Shown here piece after piece: positions 62,224 through 64,000 of a stretch of DNA of 64,000 bases (position 1 is its first letter; each line of letters begins with the position of its first letter). A model generated the notes under the pieces. It made no database searches. It was not told the origin of the DNA and saw only the letters and a list, made by a program, of their open reading frames with translations. Source of the DNA: Parasitella parasitica (taxonomy: Eukaryota; Mucoromycota; Mucoromycetes; Mucorales; Mucoraceae); the NCBI GenBank assembly GCA_025201805.1, contig MU619279.1, positions 4,875 to 68,874 of the forward strand, read 5' to 3'. Both the position numbers and the translations under genes were made by a program.

Positions 62224-63981
62224 TCAAAAAGTGTTTATCATGTAATGGAATGTAATGGCGCTTATGGCGATAAATGATATAACGGCTAAATGTAAATCAA
62301 TATCCATGGCTTTCAATTTGGACATTTTCCTTGAAGTCTCATAGCGATGAGCAGAAATCCCATTTTCAGCTACAAACATATGCTCCTCTGCAAGATCAAT
62401 GAATTAGCGTATGCACAAACTATGATACGTTGAAACTTACCAATCAAATCTGCAGCGTAAGATTTTCTACGGTGTCCAAATTGAGCCAAAATTTTCATGC
62501 GTGTTAAATTCCTAGCTACATGGCCATCTGCGTCAAACAAAAGCTCGTCAAGTTGAGTTTTGAGCAAATCAAAAGTGCAGCCGTCCCGTTCGTGCACACG
62601 GGCCACACCTGCTACTGACAGAGCACGGCCAACAAGCTTTTGATCGCCAACGTAAGGATGGACCAAAAGAGGCACTCCGTGAAAGGTTGCTTCATTTGCA
62701 CTGGTTGCTCCTCCATGGCTTACAAACAATGCTGTAGACGGATGTCCTAGAACAGAGAATTGGCTAGCCCATGAGGGCATGAATACATCCTGGGGAAGGC
62801 TATTCTCAAATAGGGGCGCTGGAAATTCAAAGGAAGAGGCTGTTGTTTTGAGGTTCCACACTGTATTAGGATTCTTGGACTCAAACCTAGACACTTGCTC
62901 CTTGAGTCCAACCCAAATGACACCGTCCAGCTGCTTACGTTCAATCTGGTCAAGTAGGGAGCTCAACAAAAGCTCGATTTCATACTTGAATGGTAACACA
63001 ATTTGGCCAAAAGCCACGTAGGCAACTTTCGAGTGTGCATCCAAGAATTCTCTCTCTTCAGGGCTCAGTTGCTTCTGTTTAGAGCTTACAATGGGGCCCA
63101 CCATGTGAGTCAAAGGGCCCAAGTTCTGTGAAGGGGTAAATCCGAAATAAGAGTTGATCAGCTTGAGCGCATTGTCCCATTGCTTGAATCGATTCAAGCC
63201 CAAAGCAGGAATGCCAAATTGTTGACGAAGCTGGTCAAGTTCTCTCAGCTCTGGGTAAAGATGGTAAAGCGTCTTTACAAAATCAACGTATTTATGGTGG
63301 AATCTCTGCCACAAGGTCATGTTTTCAGATGTGGCATGCTCTGTTGTTCCCAAACCATTCATGTATGGCACACTGATGTCTTGGTGAAGAATGCCCGTGC
63401 ATGTGATGGCAAAAGGCTTGTTGAATTGGACAGCAGTATCAATGCAAGGGTCATCGAATGCATCACATATAAAGAAATCAGGCTCGATGCTGAGATTTTG
63501 GCGATAAAATCTCATTTCATCAGTGTAAGCACTGTTCAAAAGCCTGCGAATAGTTTTAGCGATGGTATAGAATGGCATGTCAAGTAGATCGTCTACAATG
63601 GTTGCAGGGTAAATAGTGCGGCCAGCAGAAACTGCTTTGATATTAAGATATGAGTCTGCAAGATGAAGCTGGTCATCTCTTGTTACGTAAGTCAAGTTGT
63701 GGCCACGATCAGCGAGGACACTGCCTATCTCCAGTACCCATCTAGCATGCTACCAGCGGTTTTAATGACTACAACAACATATGCATACGTTTCCAACTTA
63801 CTGATGAACCACCTATGGACGTTGCTATAACAATATTCTTGGGCTGACGATCAAAAGTTACGTCTTGCTCGTTCAGGTAGTAGTAGGTTGCATCATTCAC
63901 AACTGGAACGGTGATTTCAGCATTTGAGCAGGCTGCAAAGCTCAATGCCAATGCAAGTGTAACTGCAGTTGAAGGCAACAT
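62224..63981 (-). CDS. UDP-glycosyltransferase, GT1 family, membrane-anchored
   Basis: Exons 63981-63802, 63749-62441 and 62387-62224 give 550 residues. GT1 UGTs move a sugar from a UDP-sugar to small lipophilic acceptors such as sterols or lipids. Residues 1-21 are a signal peptide (MLPSTAVTLALALSFAACSN). NIVIATSIGGSSVHARWVLEIGSVL is the acceptor-side opening, with the expected GG(S)S...H pattern. The donor-site block is FVSHGGATSANEATFHGVPLLVHPYVGDQ (about 363-391), close to the UGT signature with HGG and the final DQ kept. A C-terminal hydrophobic helix (LHLAVISFIAISAITFHYMI, about 525-544) would anchor it with the catalytic part in the ER lumen, as in animal UGTs. The window ends 19 bases beyond the start codon, so its promoter is unseen. 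Confidence 0.9.
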
Positions 63982-64000
63982 TAGGATCAGATCGTTATTC

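Overview
The window is nuclear DNA of a filamentous fungus. Its genes are broken by many short GT..AG introns (mostly 45-80 bases). Spacers are AT-rich with long A or T runs. The gene content is fungal: a Gti1/Pac2 WOPR regulator, a Chs5-Arf1-binding exomer protein, an Itc1-type remodelling subunit, the Arg5,6 fusion and a Met5-type sulfite reductase. Protein style and a zygomycete-like Tc1/mariner transposase scrap suggest Mucoromycota (Mucorales). That placement is inference from family knowledge, with no search run.

Layout. 1-4.3 kb is accessory DNA: a fragmentary minus-strand exon, a near-identical 241-base direct duplication, and a decayed Tc1/mariner element flanked by 21-base-period repeats. 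Then come a WOPR transcription factor (4.4-6.4 kb), a 3.6-kb gene-poor stretch, homocysteine S-methyltransferase (10-11 kb), SulP sulfate permease 1 (12.9-15.6 kb), ITC1-like (16.2-19.6 kb), mitochondrial hydroxyacid-oxoacid transhydrogenase (20.3-22.1 kb), a minus-strand ChAP exomer gene (22.5-25.4 kb), an 82-base A tract, SulP permease 2 (27.1-29.7 kb), a minus-strand nrc-2/flippase-kinase-type AGC kinase (30.4-32.3 kb), a GH17 glucanase (34.7-35.7 kb), and a small gene cut by a 10-N assembly gap (36.1-36.3 kb). They are followed by complex I 51-kDa subunit (37.2-39.2 kb), an unrecognised coiled-coil protein (40.2-42.5 kb), sulfite reductase beta (43.1-48.1 kb), ZIM17-type import chaperone (48.3-48.9 kb), ARG5,6 (50.2-52.9 kb), a second 3.7-kb gene-poor stretch, LYS9-type saccharopine reductase (56.6-58.2 kb), HSP60 (58.7-60.6 kb), an Sfp1-like zinc-finger protein (61.1-62.1 kb) and a UDP-glycosyltransferase (62.2-64.0 kb).

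Function. Four genes belong to sulfur metabolism: two sulfate permeases, sulfite reductase and homocysteine S-methyltransferase. They cover uptake, reduction and methionine making but are separated by unrelated genes. Mitochondrial functions are also frequent (HOT, complex I 51 kDa, ZIM17, ARG5,6, HSP60). ZIM17 keeps mitochondrial Hsp70 soluble and HSP60 folds imported proteins. Arg5,6 and Lys9 act in arginine and lysine synthesis.

I found no rRNA, tRNA or CRISPR array, and no clear undescribed system. The most unusual items are the transposon relic with inverted 21-base arrays, a GC-AG intron in the kinase, two cryptic small genes and the orphan coiled-coil protein. Gene models were spliced by hand. 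For every multi-exon model given as a summed length, the exons add to a multiple of three.
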